Positions 9,466 through 19,310 of a DNA stretch of 64,000 nt are shown here, piece after piece; position 1 is the stretch's first letter, and every line of letters begins with the position of its first letter. The notes under the pieces were generated by a model that worked only from the letters and a program-made list of their open reading frames with translations, was not told the origin of the DNA and ran no database searches. A program made the translations under genes and the position numbers. Origin of the DNA: Mycobacterium sp. ITM-2016-00317. GTDB taxonomy: Bacteria > Actinomycetota > Actinomycetes > Mycobacteriales > Mycobacteriaceae. The stretch is taken from NCBI RefSeq assembly GCF_002968295.1, contig NZ_CP134399.1, positions 4,154,001 to 4,218,000 on the forward strand, given 5' to 3'.

Positions 9466-11715
9466 ATGACCAACGCGTCCAATCTGGAGAAGAACCACAT
9501 CGACAGCCCGCATCTGCGGCCGCACACCGCCGACCTCAACCGGCTGCTGGCCGGTGAGCATCACGATCCGCACTCGATCCTGGGCGCCCACGAGTACGGC
9601 GACCACACGGTGATCCGTGCCTATCGACCGCACGCGGTCGAGGTGGTCGCGCTCATCGGCGGCAACCGCTATCCGTTGCAGCACATCGAATCCGGCCTGT
9701 TCGCGGTCGCGGTGCCGTTCACCGGCCTGATCGACTACCGGTTCCAGATCAGGTACTCCGAGGACGAGTCGGCGTTCGTGCACACCGTCGCCGACGCCTA
9801 CCGGTTCCTGCCCACGCTGGGTGAGGTCGACCTGCACCTGTTCGGTGAGGGCAGGCACGAGCGGCTGTGGGAGATCCTGGGCGCGCATCCGCGCAGCTTC
9901 ACCACCGCCGACGGCGAGGTCGACGGCGTGTCGTTCGCCGTGTGGGCGCCCAATGCCAAGGGCGTCAGCGTGACCGGCGACTTCAACCACTGGGGCAACG
10001 AAGCCCAGATGCGGGTGCTCGGCTCCAGCGGCGTGTGGGAACTGTTCTGGCCCGGGTTCCCCGAGGGCGGGCTCTACAAGTTCCGGGTGCACGGCGCCGA
10101 CGGCGCGGTGACCGACCGCGCCGACCCGATGGCCTTCGCGACCGAGGTGCCGCCGCAGACCGCGTCCCGGGTGTTCGAGAGCGACTACACCTGGAGCGAC
10201 GACGAATGGATGAGCGGGCGCGCACTGCGTAACCCGGTCTTCGAGCCGATGAGCACCTACGAGGTGCACCTGGGCTCCTGGCGACCGGGCCTGAGCTACA
10301 CCGAGCTGGCCGAGCAGCTCACCGAGTACGTCGTCGAGCACGGCTTCACCCACGTCGAGATGCTGCCGGTCGCCGAGCATCCGTTCGGCGGATCGTGGGG
10401 CTACCAGGTCACGTCCTACTACGCGCCGTCGTCCCGGTTCGGCTCCCCCGACGAGTTCCGTTACCTCGTCGACGCGCTGCACCGGGCAGGCATCGGCGTG
10501 CTCGTCGACTGGGTGCCCGCCCACTTCCCCAAGGACGCGTGGGCGCTCGGCCGTTTCGACGGCACCGCGCTCTACGAGCACGGCGATCCGCGCCGCGGCG
10601 AGCAACTGGACTGGGGCACTTACGTTTTCGACTTCGGCCGGTCCGAGGTACGCAACTTCCTCGTCGCGAACGCGCTGTACTGGCTGCAGGAGTACCACAT
10701 CGACGGATTGCGGGTCGACGCCGTAGCGTCGATGCTCTACCTCGACTACTCGCGACCCGAGGGCGGCTGGTCGCCGAACATCTACGGCGGCCGGGAGAAC
10801 CTAGAGGCGGTGCAGTTCCTGCAGGAGATGAACGCCACCGTCCACAAGATCAACCCGGGCATCGTCACGATCGCCGAGGAGTCGACGTCCTGGCCCGGCG
10901 TCACCCGTCCGACGAACCTTGGCGGACTTGGCTTTTCGATGAAGTGGAACATGGGCTGGATGAACGACACGCTGGAGTTCATCAAGCGCGACCCGATCCA
11001 CCGCAGCTACCACCACCACGAACTGACGTTCTCCCTGCTGTATGCGTTCAGCGAGAACTTCGTGCTGCCCATCAGCCACGACGAAGTGGTGCACGGCAAG
11101 GGCACGCTGTGGGGCCGGATGCCGGGTGACGACCACATGAAGGCCGCGGGCATCCGCAGTCTGCTGGCCTACCAGTGGGCGCACCCTGGTAAGCAGTTGC
11201 TGTTCATGGGGCAGGAGTTCGGCCAGCGCGCCGAATGGTCCGAGGAACGAGGCGTGGACTGGTTCCAGCTCGACGAGCAGGGCTTCTCCGGCGGCATCCT
11301 GCGCATGCTGTCCGACGCCAACGACATCTACCGCAGCCGTCGTGCGCTGTGGTCACGCGACAGCCAGCCCGAGGGCTACTCGTGGATCGACGCGAACGAC
11401 TCGGCGAACAACGTGCTGAGCTTCCTGCGGTTCGGTGACGACGGGTCGATGATGGCCTGCGTGTTCAACTTCTCGGGTGCCGAGCACGCCCGCTACCGGC
11501 TGGGCCTACCGCACGCCGGGACGTGGCGCGAGGTGCTCAACACCGACTCCGACAGCTATCACGGATCGGGGATCGGCAATTACGGCGCGGTCGAGGCCAC
11601 CGACGAACCGTGGCACGGCAGGCCCGCGTCCGCGGTGATGGTGCTGCCGCCGCTGGCCGCGCTGTGGTTCGAGCCAGTCCCACCCGAGACGGCCGCAACC
11701 CCCGTCGAGCCCTGA
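9466..11715 (+). CDS. glgB: 1,4-alpha-glucan branching enzyme
   Basis: Introduces alpha-1,6 branches into the glucan made by GlgE; cytosolic, 749 residues, GH13_9. Order of parts: an N-terminal beta-sandwich ([17 protein letters not shown]), a CBM48 module ([20 protein letters not shown]), the catalytic barrel and a C-terminal beta domain. D418 in GLRVDAV is the expected nucleophile and E471 in IAEEST the expected acid/base, 53 residues apart as in characterised homologues. [10 protein letters not shown] is also present. The start is ATG 9466, with the GGAG at the end of glgE serving as ribosome site. The stop is followed at once by a strong hairpin terminator. Confidence 0.96.
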   Translation: MTNASNLEKNHIDSPHLRPHTADLNRLLAGEHHDPHSILGAHEYGDHTVIRAYRPHAVEVVALIGGNRYPLQHIESGLFAVAVPFTGLIDYRFQIRYSEDESAFVHTVADAYRFLPTLGEVDLHLFGEGRHERLWEILGAHPRSFTTADGEVDGVSFAVWAPNAKGVSVTGDFNHWGNEAQMRVLGSSGVWELFWPGFPEGGLYKFRVHGADGAVTDRADPMAFATEVPPQTASRVFESDYTWSDDEWMSGRALRNPVFEPMSTYEVHLGSWRPGLSYTELAEQLTEYVVEHGFTHVEMLPVAEHPFGGSWGYQVTSYYAPSSRFGSPDEFRYLVDALHRAGIGVLVDWVPAHFPKDAWALGRFDGTALYEHGDPRRGEQLDWGTYVFDFGRSEVRNFLVANALYWLQEYHIDGLRVDAVASMLYLDYSRPEGGWSPNIYGGRENLEAVQFLQEMNATVHKINPGIVTIAEESTSWPGVTRPTNLGGLGFSMKWNMGWMNDTLEFIKRDPIHRSYHHHELTFSLLYAFSENFVLPISHDEVVHGKGTLWGRMPGDDHMKAAGIRSLLAYQWAHPGKQLLFMGQEFGQRAEWSEERGVDWFQLDEQGFSGGILRMLSDANDIYRSRRALWSRDSQPEGYSWIDANDSANNVLSFLRFGDDGSMMACVFNFSGAEHARYRLGLPHAGTWREVLNTDSDSYHGSGIGNYGAVEATDEPWHGRPASAVMVLPPLAALWFEPVPPETAATPVEP

Positions 11716-11721
11716 CCCCGC

Positions 11722-11747
11722 TCCCGCCGAACGCAATTTCGGCGGGA
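11722..11747. terminator. Bidirectional intrinsic terminator between glgB and the thioredoxin gene
   Basis: TCCCGCCGAA (11722-11731) and TTCGGCGGGA (11738-11747) form a perfect 10-bp stem with a 6-base loop, seven bases past the glgB stop and four bases past the expected stop of the convergent thioredoxin gene. It lacks a long T-run, as is common in mycobacteria. Confidence 0.75.
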
Positions 11748-11750
11748 AGG

Positions 11751-12646
11751 TCAGTAGAGGGCGTTGGCGAGGTTGCGCGGCCGGCGACGACCTCCGGGTC
11801 GGCCGGATCGAACAACTCGAAGAGCTCGATCAGGCGCGTGCGCACCCTGGTGCGGTCGTCCCCCGCGGTGCGCTTGACCAGGGCGGTCAGCCGCGCGAAC
11901 GCGGCGGCGATGTCCTGCTGCATGATCTCGACGTCGGCGGCCGCGAACGCGGCGTCGATGTCCTCCGGTGAGGCGTCGGCGAGCGCGACGGCGTCGCGGG
12001 GGTGGGTCGTCGCCCGCTGCAGGAAGGCGATCTGGCGCACTGCGCCCTGAGCTTCCGGGTGGCCCGGGTTGGCGTCGAGGATCGCCTGGTAGGCACTGCG
12101 CGCGGCATCGAAGTCGCCGGCGTCGAGATACGCGCGGGCCTGTTCGACCTCGGGGTCGACGGTCTCCTCGGCCTCGGCTCCGGCTGCGCCGCCGAGCTTT
12201 CCGGCCGTCGCGTTGAGCAGCGAGTCGATCCAGCGCCGCAGCTGCTCGGGCGGCTGCATGCCCTCGAAACTGGACAGCGGCCTACCGCCGGCCAGGGCCA
12301 CCACGGTCGGCACCGCCTGGACACCGAACATCTGCGCGACCCGCGCGGTGGTGTCGACGTTGACCGTCGTGTATGCCCACTTGCCGCCGTCGGCGGCGGC
12401 AAGGGAGGCCAGCGCCTCGCCGAGCTGGACACTGGAATCGCTGCGGGGCGACCACAGCAGCACCACCACGGGCAACTCGGTGGAGCGGACCAGCACCTCG
12501 GCTTCGAGGTTGGTTTCGGTGATCTCCACGCCGCCGGGGCTTGCGCCCGGCGTGCCGGCACCGGCGGCGGCCGGGCGTTGCTTGAGCGCCGACAGGTCGA
12601 CAGCTCCCGCCAGCGCAGGCGAGATTCGGGGTCCAGGTCGTGTCAC
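11751..12646 (-). CDS. Thioredoxin-domain/TPR protein (CnoX/YbbN-like), frameshift near C-terminus
   Basis: An N-terminal thioredoxin fold is followed by tetratricopeptide-like helices, the layout of the chaperone-type thioredoxin CnoX; it corresponds to M. tuberculosis Rv1324. The usual CxxC site is replaced (LLWSPRSDSSVQ), so it is unlikely to be an oxidoreductase. GVQAVPTVVALAGG is the cis-proline loop. It starts at GTG 12646. The expected ending, NLANALY then TGA at 11751-11753, is in another frame: about one base is missing at 11776-11786. Read as it stands, the frame runs on to 11537, antisense to glgB. I give the expected end. A sequencing error is likely. Confidence 0.8.
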
Positions 12647-12659
12647 GTGAACAATTTTG

Positions 12660-13043
12660 TCACGCCGATTCGGATACCGATGCCCCCGGTCGACCGAGCT
12701 CTGCGGATACCGGCTGGGAACCCAGCCGGCCGCTGCGATCTGCCCATATGAGGAAGATCACACTGCCCAATGGCACGATGCTGCCCAGCAACGCCAGCAA
12801 CCAGGTTGCGATGCCCCATTTGTTCACGATCCCGACGACCAGCGCGGCCACACCGAACGCGACGAACACGGCGCCGTGCGCCGGGCCGAACACCTTCACC
12901 CCGATCTCGGTGGGTGCGGAGTGCAGGTACTTGAAGTACATCCCCATCAGCAGCCCGACCCAGCTGACCGCCTCAGCGAACGCGATCAACCGGAACCAGC
13001 CCGCTGCGGTGCGGAGGTCGTATGCGCTAGTCATAGCGGCCAT
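12660..13043 (-). CDS. DUF3817 family integral membrane protein
   Basis: A 127-residue protein with three or four hydrophobic segments (FRLIAFAEAVSWVGLLMGM, GAVFVAFGVAALVVGIV, ATWLLALLGSIVPLGSVIF) and short polar links, typical of DUF3817, a small actinobacterial membrane family of unknown function. The start may be ATG 13043 or the ATG three codons later (13034). It lies between the thioredoxin-like gene and fadA4 on the same strand. Nothing in the sequence indicates its role. Confidence 0.75.
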   Translation of the reverse strand: MAAMTSAYDLRTAAGWFRLIAFAEAVSWVGLLMGMYFKYLHSAPTEIGVKVFGPAHGAVFVAFGVAALVVGIVNKWGIATWLLALLGSIVPLGSVIFLIWADRSGRLGSQPVSAELGRPGASVSESA

Positions 13044-13094
13044 TGTGCCCGACCGGACGGCCGGCTACTACAACGTGTCGTTGACGTGCCGGCG

Positions 13095-14288
13095 TCAGGG
13101 CCGGCGCAAGACCAGCGCGTCGCCCTGTCCGCCCGCGCCGCACAGCGCGGCAACCGCGTAGCCGGAGCCCCGGCGCGCGAGTTCCAGGGCTGCGTGCAGC
13201 GTGATGCGGGCGCCCGACATCCCGATCGGATGCCCGATGGCGATCGCGCCGCCGTTGGTGTTGACCTTCTCCTCGACCGCGGCCTCGTCCAGCCCGAGTT
13301 CCTTGGTCGAGGCGAGCGCGACGGCCGCGAACGCCTCGTTGATCTCGATGACGTCGACCTGGTCCAGCGAGATGCCTTCCTTGGCGACGGCCTTCTTGAT
13401 CGCGTTCGCGGGCTGGCTCTGCAGCGTGGAGTCCGGGCCGGCGACCACACCGTGGGCGCCGATCTCGCACAGCCAGGTCAACCCCAGTTCCTCGGCCTTC
13501 GCCTTGTTCATCACGACCACCGCGCACGCTCCGTCGGAGATCTGCGACGCCGAACCGGCGGTGATGGTGCCGTCCTTGCGGAACGCGGGGCGCAGCCCGC
13601 CGAGCGACTCGGCGGTGGTGTCGGCGCGGATGCCCTCGTCCTCGGTGAACTCGATCGGGTCACCCTTGCGCTGCGGGATCTCGACCGGCACGACCTCGTC
13701 GGCGAACACCCCGTCCTTCCACGCCCGGGCGGCCTTCTGATGCGACGCCGCCGCGTACTCGTCCTGCTGGGCGCGGGTGAACTGGTCGACGTCGTTGCGC
13801 TGCTCGGTCAGCGCGCCCATCGGCTGGTCGGTGAAGACGTCGTGCAAACCGTCGTAGGCCATGTGGTCGACGGCGGTGACGTCGCCGTACTTGTAACCGG
13901 ACCGGCTGTTGACCAGCAGGTGCGGCGCCTGGCTCATCGACTCCTGACCACCGGCGACGACGACGTCGAACTCGCCTGCGCGGATGAGCTGGTCGGCCAG
14001 CGCGATCGCGTCGATGCCCGACAGGCACATCTTGTTGATGGTCAGGGACGCGACGTCCCACGGGATGCCTGCGGCGACGGCGGCCTGGCGGGCGGGCATC
14101 TGGCCGGCGCCTGCGGAGAGCACCTGGCCCATGATCACGTACTCGACCAGATCGGCGGGTACGTTGGCCTTTTCCAGGGCCCCTTTGATCGCCACGGCAC
14201 CGAGGTCACTGCCCTTGAAATCCTTGAGCGAACCCATGAGTTTGCCTACCGGCGTACGGGCTCCAGCAACGATCACCGATGTCGTCAT
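13095..14288 (-). CDS. fadA4: Acetyl-CoA acetyltransferase (thiolase)
   Basis: A biosynthetic-type thiolase of 397 residues that condenses two acetyl-CoA to acetoacetyl-CoA or cleaves it. The active-site cysteine is C88 in [12 protein letters not shown]; the C-terminal motifs [17 protein letters not shown] and [12 protein letters not shown] carry the other catalytic His and Cys. The start is ATG 14288 with GGAGG eight bases upstream; an earlier in-frame GTG/ATG extension into the intergenic region is less likely. It is divergent from the methylmalonyl-CoA epimerase gene, matching the Rv1323 neighbourhood of M. tuberculosis. Confidence 0.93.
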   Translation of the reverse strand: MTTSVIVAGARTPVGKLMGSLKDFKGSDLGAVAIKGALEKANVPADLVEYVIMGQVLSAGAGQMPARQAAVAAGIPWDVASLTINKMCLSGIDAIALADQLIRAGEFDVVVAGGQESMSQAPHLLVNSRSGYKYGDVTAVDHMAYDGLHDVFTDQPMGALTEQRNDVDQFTRAQQDEYAAASHQKAARAWKDGVFADEVVPVEIPQRKGDPIEFTEDEGIRADTTAESLGGLRPAFRKDGTITAGSASQISDGACAVVVMNKAKAEELGLTWLCEIGAHGVVAGPDSTLQSQPANAIKKAVAKEGISLDQVDVIEINEAFAAVALASTKELGLDEAAVEEKVNTNGGAIAIGHPIGMSGARITLHAALELARRGSGYAVAALCGAGGQGDALVLRRP

Positions 14289-14380
14289 GACGACCTCCAG
14301 ACTTGTTTCAGACGGCTGCAAAGAGGCTATACGGGCGCACAAGCTATTCGAAACTGATCTTGTTAGGTTACCTTTGCGTT

Positions 14381-14863
14381 ATGACCGCCGAGCAGACTGA
14401 CGCCCGTCCGGCACTGGCCACTGCGCTGGTGACCGGAATCGACCATGTCGGCATCGCCGTGCCGGATCTGGACGTCGCGATCAAGTGGTACCACGACCAT
14501 CTCGGCATGATCGTGCTGCACGAAGAGGTCAACGAGGAGCAGGGCATCCGCGAGGCGATGCTGTCGGTCCGCGGCGCCCCGGTCGGCAGCCCGCAGCTCC
14601 AGCTGATGTCCCCGGTCGACGACAGCTCGACGATCGCGAAGTTCCTCGACAAGCGCGGTCCCGGCCTGCAGCAGTTCGCGTACCGGGTCAGCGACATCGA
14701 GGCGCTCAGCGAACGTCTGCGCGAGCAGGGCGTGCGGTTGATCTACGACGCCCCCCGCCGCGGCACCGCGAACTCGCGGATCAACTTCATCCACCCCAAG
14801 GACGGCGGCGGCGTGCTCATCGAGCTCGTGGAGCCCGCCTCGGGCGAGGACGCCGAGCACTAG
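14381..14863 (+). CDS. mce: Methylmalonyl-CoA epimerase
   Basis: Interconverts R- and S-methylmalonyl-CoA, linking propionyl-CoA catabolism to succinyl-CoA through the B12-dependent mutase. It is a 160-residue vicinal-oxygen-chelate (glyoxalase) fold: the first metal ligand is in GIDHVGIAVPDL, followed by WYHDHLGM, LQQFAYRVSDIE with its histidine-equivalent position, and the terminal GVLIELVEP with the metal Glu. The start is ATG 14381; a longer frame begins upstream in the promoter area and is not credible. The gene has little or no 5' leader sequence, so it may be transcribed leaderless. Propionyl-CoA is a common product of the lipid and steroid breakdown suggested by the neighbouring region. 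Confidence 0.9.
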   Translation: MTAEQTDARPALATALVTGIDHVGIAVPDLDVAIKWYHDHLGMIVLHEEVNEEQGIREAMLSVRGAPVGSPQLQLMSPVDDSSTIAKFLDKRGPGLQQFAYRVSDIEALSERLREQGVRLIYDAPRRGTANSRINFIHPKDGGGVLIELVEPASGEDAEH

Positions 14864-14874
14864 TCAGGCCGGCG

Positions 14875-15168
14875 CTAAGACCAGCGGCGAGTCGGCCCGC
14901 GCGTCTGGCGGTGCCCCCAGCACGACGTGTGCCAGTGCCGTCGATCGTCGACGCGGCCGCCACCGTCGGCCGGCCACACCACCAGGTGCGCTGTAGCGGG
15001 CCTGATCTCGTGGTCGCAACCCGGGCACCGGTAGACCTTGGTCGCGCGTGCGGCCGACACCGGGCGTACCTCGTAGTCGTCGCCGTCGGCACCGACCTCG
15101 ATGCGCCGCGGCCCGGGTAGCGGATCGCGCACGGGGGCCGGCTTGCGCGGGACGCGCCGCTTGCCCAT
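14875..15168 (-). CDS. Small zinc-ribbon-like protein (Rv1322-like)
   Basis: 97 residues, very basic at the N-terminus (MGKRRVPRKP) and with CPGCDHEI plus a later HWHTSC, which together could bind one zinc ion. Orthologues are sometimes labelled ATP/GTP-binding, but I see no P-loop. The start is ATG 15168; a GTG at 15177 is also in frame. It follows nucS after 16 bases on the same strand, so it is probably co-transcribed with it. Function unknown. Confidence 0.65.
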   Translation of the reverse strand: MGKRRVPRKPAPVRDPLPGPRRIEVGADGDDYEVRPVSAARATKVYRCPGCDHEIRPATAHLVVWPADGGGRVDDRRHWHTSCWGHRQTRGPTRRWS

Positions 15169-15184
15169 CAGTGCCACCCGCTCA

Positions 15185-15856
15185 TCAGAAGAGTCGGAAC
15201 TCGTCGCTGTCCATGCCGCGCATTTTGTCGTAATCCAAAGTCACACAACGGATTCCGCGATCAGTCGCGAGCGTACGGGCCTGCGGCTTGATCTGTTGCG
15301 CGGCGAACACCCCGGCCACCGGCGCCAGCAGCGAGTCCCGGTTGAGCAGATCCAGATAGCGGGTGAGCTGCTCGACGCCGTCGATCTCGCCGCGCCGCTT
15401 GATCTCCACCGCCACCGAGCGTCCCTGCTCGTCCCGGCACAGCAGGTCCACCGGCCCGATCGGGGTCATGTATTCGCGGCGCACCAACGTGTATCCGGCC
15501 CCGAGCAGTTCGACGTGCTCGGCCAGCAGCGCCTGCAGATGCGCCTCCACACCGTCTTTCACCAGACCCGGATCGACGCCCAGTTCGTGGCTGGAATCGT
15601 GCTCGATCGCCTCCACGGTGATGCGCAGCTGCTCCCCTGCCTTGTTCTCCACCACCCACACCGGGGTCTCGCCGTCGGGCTGTTCGACGATCCAGCAGGG
15701 CGGAGACATCCAGTTCAGGGGCTTGTAGGCGCGGTCGTCGGCATGCACGCTGACCGACCCGTCCGCCTTGAACAACAGCAGCCGACGGGCCGAAGGCAGG
15801 TGGGCAGTGAGCCTTCCGACGTAGTCGACGGTGCACTGGGCGATGACGAGACGCAC
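15185..15856 (-). CDS. nucS: Mismatch endonuclease NucS (EndoMS)
   Basis: The non-canonical mismatch-repair nuclease of actinobacteria and archaea, which lack MutS/MutL here; it cuts both strands near a mismatch and works with the sliding clamp. 223 residues: an N-terminal DNA-binding and dimer domain, then a RecB-like nuclease domain with [10 protein letters not shown] and [13 protein letters not shown] (catalytic D, E and K). The last residues, DEFRLF, fit the clamp-binding tail. The start is GTG 15856 ([12 protein letters not shown]), giving the same length as the M. tuberculosis protein. It is divergent from the adenylate cyclase gene. Confidence 0.93.
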   Translation of the reverse strand: MRLVIAQCTVDYVGRLTAHLPSARRLLLFKADGSVSVHADDRAYKPLNWMSPPCWIVEQPDGETPVWVVENKAGEQLRITVEAIEHDSSHELGVDPGLVKDGVEAHLQALLAEHVELLGAGYTLVRREYMTPIGPVDLLCRDEQGRSVAVEIKRRGEIDGVEQLTRYLDLLNRDSLLAPVAGVFAAQQIKPQARTLATDRGIRCVTLDYDKMRGMDSDEFRLF

Positions 15857-15903
15857 CGAACCACCATAGATGCCGGCCGCCGGGTCACTAGGCTGACGCC
15901 ACA

Positions 15904-17514
15904 ATGAACGCGACCAAGAGCGTGCCGTATCGGTTGGGCCGGGTACTGGAGCGGGTGACGCGGCAGAGCGGACGGCTGGGCACACCGGACTACGGCTCCT
16001 GGTTGTTGGGCAGACCCGAGGAGAGCCAGGGCCGCCGCCGCGTCCGCATTCAGGTGATCCTGACGGTCCTCATCCTGTTCACCAACATCCTGGGCATCGC
16101 GGTGTCGCTGTTGCTCAACACCGTCGCCATCCCGGTGCCGAGCGTCTTCTCCGATGCACCGGCATGGTTGACGTTCGGGGTCACGCCCGCCTACATGGTG
16201 GTCGCGCTGATCTTCGGCACGGCGTGGATCACCTCGCGCACCGTCGCCTCACTGCGGTGGTCGATCGAGGAACGCCGGCCGACCACCGCCGACCAGCGCG
16301 CTGTCTTCCTGGCCCCGGCCCGGGTGGCGCAGAGCCTGCTGTTCCTGTGGGGCGTCGGCACTCTCCTGCTGACGTTGCTGTACGGCCTGCAGGATTCGGC
16401 GTTCATCCCCCGCTTCCTGTTCGCGGTCGGTTTTCCCGGCATCGTGGTCGCCACGGCGTGCTACATGATCACCGAGTTCGCGCTGCGGCCGGTCGCCGCG
16501 CAGGCACTGGAGGCCGGCCGACCGCCGCGCCGGCTGGCACACGGGGTCATGGGCAGGACCATGACGGTCTGGCTGCTCAGCTCCGGAGTGCCCGTGCTGG
16601 GCATCCTGTTGCTCGCGATCTTCACGCTGTCGTTGAAGAATCTCAGCCCCACCCAGTTCGCGGTGGCGGTGATGATCATCTCCATCGTCGCTCTGGTCTT
16701 CGGGTTGGTCCTGATGTGGCTGCTGGCGTGGCTCATCGCCACCCCGGTCCGGGTGGTGCGCGAGGCGCTCAAGCATGTCGAGCAGGGCGATCTGGACTGC
16801 AACCTGGTGGTGTTCGACGGCACCGAACTCGGCGAGCTCCAGCGCGGTTTCAACTCGATGGTGCACGGCCTGCGTGAACGCGAGCGGGTGCGGGATCTGT
16901 TCGGCCGCCACGTCGGTCGCGAAGTCGCGCTCGCCGCGGAGAAGCAGCGGATCGAGCTGGGCGGCGAGGAACGCCACGCGGCGGTCATCTTCGTCGACAT
17001 CATCGGGTCGACGCAGCTCGTCACCAGCAGGCCCGCCGTCGAGGTCGTCGAGTTGCTCAACCGGTTCTTCGACGTCGTCGTCGAGGAGGTCGACAACCAC
17101 CACGGGCTGGTGAACAAGTTCGAGGGGGATGCGGTGCTCGCGGTGTTCGGCGCACCAGTCTCCCTGGACAACCCCGAGACCGAGGCGCTGAGCGCCGCAC
17201 GTGCCATGGCGCGGCGGCTGCGCCACGAGATCCCGGAACTGCGCGCGGGCATCGGCGTGGCTGCCGGTCAGGTGGTGGCCGGAAACGTCGGCGCCAAAGA
17301 GCGATTCGAGTACACGGTCATCGGCGAGCCGGTCAACGAGGCCGCCCGGCTGTGCGAATTGGCCAAGAACGAACCGCATCTGGTGGTGGCCGCCGCCGAC
17401 ACGGTGACGGGCGCCACCGAGGACGAACGCGGCCACTGGCAGCTGGGCGACACCGTCACGCTGCGCGGCCACGACCAGCCGACGCAGTTGGCGGGTCCGG
17501 CCGGTGAGCCCTAG
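15904..17514 (+). CDS. Membrane class III adenylate/guanylate cyclase with HAMP domain
   Basis: 536 residues, of the Rv1318c-Rv1320c group. An N-terminal basic region precedes about six membrane helices (residues 50-280), then a HAMP linker ([22 protein letters not shown]) and a C-terminal cyclase domain. Metal-binding aspartates are D365 (FVDIIGST) and D409 ([13 protein letters not shown]), with K405 as a candidate substrate-specifying residue. [18 protein letters not shown] supplies the transition-state Asn/Arg segment. The start is ATG 15904. M. tuberculosis has three such cyclases in tandem here; only one is present before the accessory region begins. Confidence 0.9.
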   Translation: MNATKSVPYRLGRVLERVTRQSGRLGTPDYGSWLLGRPEESQGRRRVRIQVILTVLILFTNILGIAVSLLLNTVAIPVPSVFSDAPAWLTFGVTPAYMVVALIFGTAWITSRTVASLRWSIEERRPTTADQRAVFLAPARVAQSLLFLWGVGTLLLTLLYGLQDSAFIPRFLFAVGFPGIVVATACYMITEFALRPVAAQALEAGRPPRRLAHGVMGRTMTVWLLSSGVPVLGILLLAIFTLSLKNLSPTQFAVAVMIISIVALVFGLVLMWLLAWLIATPVRVVREALKHVEQGDLDCNLVVFDGTELGELQRGFNSMVHGLRERERVRDLFGRHVGREVALAAEKQRIELGGEERHAAVIFVDIIGSTQLVTSRPAVEVVELLNRFFDVVVEEVDNHHGLVNKFEGDAVLAVFGAPVSLDNPETEALSAARAMARRLRHEIPELRAGIGVAAGQVVAGNVGAKERFEYTVIGEPVNEAARLCELAKNEPHLVVAAADTVTGATEDERGHWQLGDTVTLRGHDQPTQLAGPAGEP

Positions 17515-17906
17515 GCCACCTCGAAGTACGGGATCGCCTCGGCGGCGTCGCCGTCACCGAGCAGTTCGAAGGCCACCGTCACCCGCGCCCCGAACAGGTC
17601 GGCCTGCGGATCTGCCCCCGGAAACGACGTCCACCACCACGGGCCCTCGTCGAGCTCGACGATACCGACGGGCAGCGTGTGCATCTGGCCGTCGAAGCCC
17701 CTCTGGTGAACCACCGACCAGCTGACCACCGTTCCGGTGCCCGCGGCGGGCACCCGGGTGTAGCGCTCGGGTTGCACGGAGACGTCGAACTGGGGCGGCA
17801 GGATCTCCCCGGTCTCGATGTCGCGGACGAGCAGGAACTCGCCGCGCTTGGTGCCGTCGAGGAACTCCGCCGAGGCGGCGTCGCGCTCAATGGGGAAGAC
17901 GGGCAT
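17511..17906 (-). CDS. DUF35 OB-fold protein, partner of the thiolase-like protein
   Basis: 131 residues with the acyl-CoA-associated OB-fold typical of DUF35 (TGTVVSWSVVHQ, PVGIVELDEGPWWWTSF, GARVTVAFE). The cysteine zinc-ribbon that usually precedes this fold is not seen. DUF35 proteins normally form a complex with a thiolase-like subunit, and that gene lies directly upstream (19 bases). The start is ATG 17906 with AAGGAG ten bases before it; longer frames have no ribosome site. The stop overlaps the cyclase stop tail-to-tail within the palindrome CTAG (17511-17514). Confidence 0.82.
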   Translation of the reverse strand: MPVFPIERDAASAEFLDGTKRGEFLLVRDIETGEILPPQFDVSVQPERYTRVPAAGTGTVVSWSVVHQRGFDGQMHTLPVGIVELDEGPWWWTSFPGADPQADLFGARVTVAFELLGDGDAAEAIPYFEVA

Positions 17907-17925
17907 GTGAAGTCGCGCTCCTTGC

Positions 17926-19092
17926 TCAGTTGTCGGTGCCCAGCACCAGGGTCGAGTGGTAGTCGAGGATGCCACCGTTGCCGGAGACCAGCACACGGTC
18001 GTGATCGTCGACCTGACGCCCGCCGCCCTGCCCGCGCGCCTGCACCACGGCTTCGTGCAGCGGCGTCATGCCCCACATGTAGAACGAGCTCAATTCCCCA
18101 CCGCCGGTGTTGAACTTGAGCCGCCCGCCCGGCCCGATCATGCCGGGCTCGGCCATCGCGGGACCGGCCTCGCCCTTGGGGAAGAAGCCGTAGTCCTCCA
18201 GGGTCAGCAGCGCGGTGAAGGTGTAGCAGTCATAGAGCTGGGCGACGCCGATCTCGTCGAGCGTGGTCCGGGCCATCTTCAGCGCCGCCGGGCCCGACTG
18301 GGCCGCACCGCTGACCAGACCGAAGTCGTCGTTGCGGATCCCGGCCCGGCCCGGGTGTGCCTGCGCCCAGCCCAACACGCGCACCGGCGGCTGCCGCAGC
18401 GCGCGGGCCCGCTCCAGCGACGTCACGATGACCGCCACGCCGCCGTTGCTCACCAGGCAGCAGTCGTAGAGGTGGAACGGTTCGGCGATGTAGCGGCTGT
18501 CGTGATACTCCTGCAGCGTCAGCGGCGTCCCGCAGAACTGCGCGATGGGGTTGAACTGTGCCCAGGCGCGCTGCGCGACGGCGATGTGGCCCAACTGATC
18601 CGAGGTCGTGCCGTAGGTCTTCATGTGCCTGCGGGCCGCCAGCGCGTACATCGTGGTCGGCGACATGATGCCGTTGGACGCGGTGATCCCGTCGAAACCC
18701 CGCGGCAGTGACCCCGCCCCCGAGTACGCCGCCGACGAGCGCGATTTCTCCTTCAGCGGCGCGTCGGCCCACACGATCGCGACGGTGCTCGCCATGCCGG
18801 ACTGCACGGCCATCGACGCGTACTGAACCATCTGCGCGGCGGTGGAACCGAATCCCTGCATCGCGGTGAGCAGCTTCAGGTCGACCAGGCCCAGCGTGTT
18901 CTGCAACTCGATCCCGACCCGGGCCTTGATCCCGCCGGAGACGATCAGGCCGTCGATGTCGGACATCTCCAGTCCGGCGTCGGCAGCGGCGCGGCGCACC
19001 GCGTCGGCGGCGAACTGCCGGGCCGTCCTGCCGTACACCTTGCCCTGCTCGGTGATGCCGAGGCCGGCGATGGCCACCGTGGGGTCGCTCAT
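17926..19092 (-). CDS. Thiolase-like lipid-transfer protein (SCP-x/Ltp type), possible aldolase
   Basis: 388 residues with the thiolase fold seen in SCP-x and Ltp proteins (VAIAGLGITEQGK, GGVAVIVTSLERA, VLVSGNGGILDYHS). The region that carries the nucleophilic cysteine in true thiolases reads MQGFGSTAAQMVQ, without cysteine, and the usual HxAF and GHPxG motifs are replaced by LYDCYTFTALL and SSFYMWGMTPLHEA. This is the pattern of Ltp2-type retro-aldolases, which use tyrosines and need a DUF35 partner; such a partner follows here. I infer carbon-carbon cleavage of a hydroxyacyl-CoA. The start is ATG 19092 with AAGGAG upstream. Divergent from the fadE genes. Confidence 0.82.
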   Translation of the reverse strand: MSDPTVAIAGLGITEQGKVYGRTARQFAADAVRRAAADAGLEMSDIDGLIVSGGIKARVGIELQNTLGLVDLKLLTAMQGFGSTAAQMVQYASMAVQSGMASTVAIVWADAPLKEKSRSSAAYSGAGSLPRGFDGITASNGIMSPTTMYALAARRHMKTYGTTSDQLGHIAVAQRAWAQFNPIAQFCGTPLTLQEYHDSRYIAEPFHLYDCCLVSNGGVAVIVTSLERARALRQPPVRVLGWAQAHPGRAGIRNDDFGLVSGAAQSGPAALKMARTTLDEIGVAQLYDCYTFTALLTLEDYGFFPKGEAGPAMAEPGMIGPGGRLKFNTGGGELSSFYMWGMTPLHEAVVQARGQGGGRQVDDHDRVLVSGNGGILDYHSTLVLGTDN

Positions 19093-19310
19093 GCGTCGTG
19101 TGCTCCTTGTCGGACCGCGAAGTCGATGGCACCGATTGTGTTAGGGCGGCTCGCAAGCTGTAAACGACCGAACAGCTCACCGGTACGTGCGCGGTTGGGA
19201 AACCTGTCGCGCGGCGGCATGTCCCAACGGGAAATCAGCTGGTGTCGGGATTCGTGATTTACACCGGGGCCGCCGCCCCCCAGCATGGGGTGGCAAGCCA
19301 GGAGAGGCGG

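Noticed and set aside
19194..19228. GTTGGGA/TCCCAAC inverted repeat in the thiolase-fadE intergenic region
   Set aside because: Arms of seven bases separated by 21 bases, not a usual operator layout; could be chance.
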